Below the pieces are notes generated by a model. It made no database searches and was not told where the DNA came from. It saw nothing but the letters and a program-made list of their open reading frames with translations. The translations under genes and the position numbers were made by a program. This document shows positions 32,800-35,009 of a stretch of 35,009 nt of DNA, one piece after another. Within the stretch, counting starts at the first letter, position 1. Each line of letters starts with the position of its first letter. Origin of the DNA: an uncultured Acetatifactor sp. (GTDB taxonomy: Bacteria; Bacillota; Clostridia; Lachnospirales; Lachnospiraceae); the NCBI GenBank assembly GCA_947631615.1, contig CANRLX010000023.1:1-35009 (forward strand), written 5' to 3'.

Positions 32800-33306
32800 A
32801 TGGAAAAAGACAGTATCATACAGCAGAGCGGCACGGACTGCGAAACGCGGGGGGGGTTCTCCCTGGATGCACAGCAGCTGAGTGAGTATGTGAGATTTCA
32901 AAACCCCTTTTTGATGATCGACCGGGTGACGGAGGTCGTCCCGGGAAAGCGGGTGAGGGGGTACAAATGTTTTTCTGCCAACGAGTGGTTTTTCCCGGGA
33001 CATTTTCCCGGTGAGCCCGTCGTTCCGGGGTCACTTCAGTTTGAGGCGATCACGCAAATGCTGAACGTGGCGCTGAACACGCTTCCGGACCTGGCAAAGG
33101 TAACGACCAGGCTGAGTTCCTTTGATGTGAAGTGCAGGAAGCAGGTCCTCCCCGGGGATCGGTTTGATATGGAGGTGGACGTTCTTTCCTGGCGGCGGGG
33201 CGTATGCAGGGGACGGGGCGTTGGATATGTGAATGGGGAAGTGGCCTGTGAGGCGGATATAGCGCTCACGATCCCGGCGATCATAGAGCAGTATATCCCG
33301 GGCTGA
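32800..33306 (+). CDS. FabZ-like hot-dog dehydratase, fourth paralogue, with an N-terminal G8 tract (in frame)
   Basis: The 168-residue protein has the conserved histidine and glutamate (H68 in PGHFPGEPVVPG, E82 in LQFEAITQ) and keeps the NEWFFPGHF and SWRRGVCRG blocks of its paralogues. It resembles classical FabZ most closely (GHFPGEP). A 20-residue N-terminal leader before FSLDAQQLSEYVRF is encoded across a run of eight G at codons 17-19. The present register is ON. An in-frame ATG at residue 39 could allow a short, probably inactive product if the tract slipped. The start follows the nitroreductase stop by a few bases; the ribosome site is weak (GGAG about 11 bases upstream). Confidence 0.83.
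   Translation: MEKDSIIQQSGTDCETRGGFSLDAQQLSEYVRFQNPFLMIDRVTEVVPGKRVRGYKCFSANEWFFPGHFPGEPVVPGSLQFEAITQMLNVALNTLPDLAKVTTRLSSFDVKCRKQVLPGDRFDMEVDVLSWRRGVCRGRGVGYVNGEVACEADIALTIPAIIEQYIPG
32849..32856 (+). repeat. G8 homopolymer near the start of the fourth FabZ-like gene
   Basis: Eight G are read in CGG GGG GGG before TTC. With nine G the frame stops at TGA within about ten codons. With seven G it stops at TGA within about nine. Both off registers would remove the whole catalytic domain, so this tract could act as a clean ON/OFF switch. Confidence 0.85.
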
Positions 33307-33370
33307 GACCGTGCGGTCCTGGGAACAGGCGATAGTGAGTTAAAAACTATTCAGATTTGAAGGGGAAAGC

Positions 33371-34327
33371 GTGAAGAGAGGATATACATTAGGCAACCGA
33401 AAGGTAGCGATCATTGGGGCCGGCTTTGTCGGTTCCACGGTAGCCTATGCGCTGTCACTGCGGGATATCGCCAGAGAGATCGTGCTGATCGACCATAATA
33501 GGGACAAGGCGGAGGGCGAGGCGTTGGATATCCGCCACGGCCTTCCGGCCCTGGGGACGGCAGACCTGTACGCAGGGGACTACTCCGACTGTGGAGACTG
33601 CGATCTCATCATTATCGCAGCGGGCAGAAAGCGGGCTGCCGGTGAGTCCCGGACCGACCTGGCGGGAGAAAATGTCCGGATACTATGGGATGTGGTCTCC
33701 TCCGTGCAGAAATACTACACCCGCGGTTCGGTCCTGTTGATCAGCAACCCAGTGGACATCCTCACCTACAAGGCGAGCGAGTGGCTGGGACTGCCAAACG
33801 GTCATGTGTTTGGGACGGGCTGTATCCTGGACAGTTCCCGGTTCGTTCGGGTCATTGCGGACTATGTGGGGCTGAGCACTGGTGTGGTCCAAGGCTATCT
33901 TGTAGGAGAGCATGGCGAGAGCCAGGTGCCGATCTGGAGCCGGGTGACGGTGGGCGGCATCCCCATCGGCGAGTACTGCAGCGAGGTGTGCATCGCCTGG
34001 AATGAAGCGGTCCGCGCTGAGCTTGCGGAAAGGACAAGAAGCATGGGCACCGAGATTATCCGGGCCAAGGGAAAAACGCACTTCGGCATCGCTACGTGCG
34101 TCTGTCAGCTTGCCGACGCAATCCTCAATCAGCGCCCGACGATCGCGTGTGTCAGTTCCCCCTTGCTGGGGGAGCACGGCGTGCGGGACGTGGCATTGTC
34201 GGTGCCATCCGTTATCGGCCCCGGCGGGGTGCAGCAGCGCATCCGGGAGCACTGGGCACCAGAGGAATACAGGGGCTTTTTTGACGCCGTAGAAAATGTC
34301 CGGGCGGTCCTGAGGAGATTTGCCTGA
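33371..34327 (+). CDS. L-lactate/malate-type 2-hydroxyacid dehydrogenase
   Basis: The 318-residue protein is a full LDH/MDH family enzyme: GAGFVGSTVA (16-25) with the NAD-selecting Asp in VLIDHN, SNPVDILTY, LDSSRFVRV and the catalytic histidine in GEHGESQVPIWS. At the substrate-specificity position (Q102 in lactate dehydrogenases) it has R88 (AGRKRAAGESR), the residue usually found in malate dehydrogenases, with the substrate-binding Arg at R94. The natural 2-oxo acid is therefore uncertain. The start is GTG with AAGGGGA upstream, about 65 bases after the last FabZ-like gene. It is the last gene before the terminator and probably belongs to this operon. Confidence 0.9.
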   Translation: MKRGYTLGNRKVAIIGAGFVGSTVAYALSLRDIAREIVLIDHNRDKAEGEALDIRHGLPALGTADLYAGDYSDCGDCDLIIIAAGRKRAAGESRTDLAGENVRILWDVVSSVQKYYTRGSVLLISNPVDILTYKASEWLGLPNGHVFGTGCILDSSRFVRVIADYVGLSTGVVQGYLVGEHGESQVPIWSRVTVGGIPIGEYCSEVCIAWNEAVRAELAERTRSMGTEIIRAKGKTHFGIATCVCQLADAILNQRPTIACVSSPLLGEHGVRDVALSVPSVIGPGGVQQRIREHWAPEEYRGFFDAVENVRAVLRRFA

Positions 34328-34343
34328 TCAATTCTACATTTTA

Positions 34344-34385
34344 CAGTCCAGGTCGTGCTGTTTGCATGACCCGGACTGTTTTTTT
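34344..34385 (+). terminator. Rho-independent terminator closing the operon
   Basis: CAGTCCAGGTC (34344-34354) pairs with GACCCGGACTG (34368-34378) in an 11-base stem with a single A/C mismatch around a 13-base loop. Seven T follow (34379-34385). This is a strong intrinsic terminator, starting 16 bases after the dehydrogenase stop, and it marks the end of the long + strand operon. Confidence 0.93.
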
Positions 34386-34565
34386 ACTGGCGGCAAAGAG
34401 TGTACAGAGGAGAACGAAGCAGGCAGGAAGAAAGCCCCTTATTATTTAGATGATACTATGTTTGATCCATTGAAATCGACTTCTCTGCCGCGCGTTCACT
34501 ATACAAATAAAGTGGTCAAGGGAGGGCTGTATATTAACGAATTGTAGAAAAAGTACAATTTTTCC
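34386..34565 (+). other. Spacer between the operon terminator and the next promoter
   Basis: About 180 bases with no recognisable gene. An open frame of 75 codons (34320-34547) crosses the terminator and has no plausible ribosome site at its start. Its later part (APYYLDDTMFDPLKST) looks like ordinary protein composition but I do not recognise it. It could be a decayed gene end or chance. Confidence 0.4.
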
Positions 34566-34595
34566 TTGTGGATACGCAGAACGATGTGGTATAAT
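34566..34595 (+). promoter_or_regulatory. Sigma-A-type promoter for the phosphofructokinase gene
   Basis: TTGTGG (34566-34571) and a perfect TATAAT (34590-34595) are separated by 18 bases, followed by an A-rich start region. It lies after the operon terminator and about 90 bases before the next ATG, so the gene downstream has its own transcript. Confidence 0.72.
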
Positions 34596-34684
34596 AAGAT
34601 AAAAACGGTGTTCTATTGGAACGATGCCGGCCGTATTCCCGGCTGATGGCTGGACGGTGCGGTATGGTTGGAGAGAGGCGGATC

Positions 34685-35009
34685 ATGAAGAATATGATCA
34701 TCATACACGGCGGCGGCCCTACGGCGGTGCTGAACTGTTCCCTGTACGGGGCGGTGAAGGAAGCACTGGACAGCGGGGAGGTAGCTCATGTCTACGGCGC
34801 CATAGGCGGCACCGGGGGCCTTCTGCGGGGGAACCTGCTGGACTTCTCGGCGCTGCCCGGGGAGGAATTGGAAAAGCTGCCCCACACCCCGGCCACAGCC
34901 ATCGGCACTTCCCGGGACCCTCTGGAGGCGGCCGACTATGCCCGCCTGGCGGATATCCTGGCGGAGCGGGACATCGCCTATGTGCTCATGAACGGCGGCA
35001 ACGGGACCA
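34685..35009 (+). CDS. 6-phosphofructokinase family (PPi-type), N-terminal part
   Basis: The gene runs off the right edge after 108 codons. The start (KNMIIIHGGGPTAVLN), followed by GAIGGTGGLLRGNLLD and TAIGTSRDP and ending at LMNGGNGT, is the nucleotide- and phosphate-binding pattern of phosphofructokinases. GGGPTAVLN is the form found in many pyrophosphate-dependent enzymes of anaerobes, though donor choice cannot be settled from this fragment. It is a glycolytic housekeeping gene with its own promoter. GGAG lies 11 bases before the ATG. It probably marks the fixed chromosomal flank of the polysaccharide locus. Confidence 0.88.
   Translation, partial: MKNMIIIHGGGPTAVLNCSLYGAVKEALDSGEVAHVYGAIGGTGGLLRGNLLDFSALPGEELEKLPHTPATAIGTSRDPLEAADYARLADILAERDIAYVLMNGGNGT

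Noticed and set aside
34320..34547. A 75-codon open frame after the dehydrogenase
   Set aside because: It spans the intrinsic terminator and starts inside the previous gene without a ribosome site.
1..35009. CRISPR arrays, tRNA or rRNA genes, insertion sequences, phage genes
   Set aside because: I saw no spaced direct repeats, no tRNA-like cloverleaf and no transposase- or integrase-like protein in any frame.

Overview
The window is almost certainly part of a capsule or exopolysaccharide locus from a Gram-positive, anaerobic gut-type Firmicute, probably class Clostridia. This is inferred from strong AGGAGG-type ribosome sites, frequent TTG and GTG starts, EpsG, LicD, PglC-like and ferredoxin/F420-beta-like proteins, and a PPi-type phosphofructokinase flank. 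All real genes are on the + strand and tightly packed or overlapping. They read as one long operon entering from the left and ending at a strong intrinsic terminator (34344-34385). A separate sigma-A promoter and a 6-phosphofructokinase gene follow and run off the right edge.

Layout. 1-5475: sugar initiation and modification: the tail of a DegT-type aminotransferase, a PglC-like priming transferase, a GNAT acetyltransferase, a second PLP-fold protein, two tandem FemAB-like acyltransferases and a NeuD/PglD-type acetyltransferase. 5471-8937: an AT-richer cassette of LicD, IspD-like cytidylyltransferase and SDR, which looks like CDP-alditol or phospho-alditol decoration. It is bounded by two gene remnants (a serine acetyltransferase tail and a broken acyltransferase-3). 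8937-18759: assembly: two GT4 glycosyltransferases, an EpsG-type polymerase, a pyruvyltransferase-like protein, a Wzx flippase, an SGNH-like protein, an aldo/keto reductase and an unusual ferredoxin/F420-beta/hexapeptide-acetyltransferase fusion. 18776-22890: a DltA-like adenylating enzyme with its own carrier protein, then UDP-GlcA epimerase and UDP-Glc dehydrogenase (a UDP-uronate supply). 23051-33306: a striking acyl module: four FabZ-like hot-dog dehydratases, a TPP enzyme, a frameshifted NeuB, a second carrier protein with its own acyl ligase, a type II thioesterase, a LuxE/LuxC acyl-reduction pair and a nitroreductase. A lactate/malate-type dehydrogenase closes the operon.

The most interesting signal is a set of long G homopolymers. 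All five runs of 7-9 G found by eye lie in just two paralogous families: both FemAB-like genes (G9 and G7, at the same conserved codons) and three of the four FabZ-like genes (G8, G8, G8). One tract breaks its gene exactly where one extra G would restore the family sequence. Another sits near the start of an intact gene, where gain or loss of one G would end translation within about a dozen codons. I interpret this as slipped-strand phase variation of an acyl-modification system in a surface polysaccharide. Assembly or sequencing error in homopolymers is the main competing explanation. The acyl module has dehydratases, carriers, ligases and reductases but no ketosynthase or ketoreductase, so its product is not predictable from known pathways.
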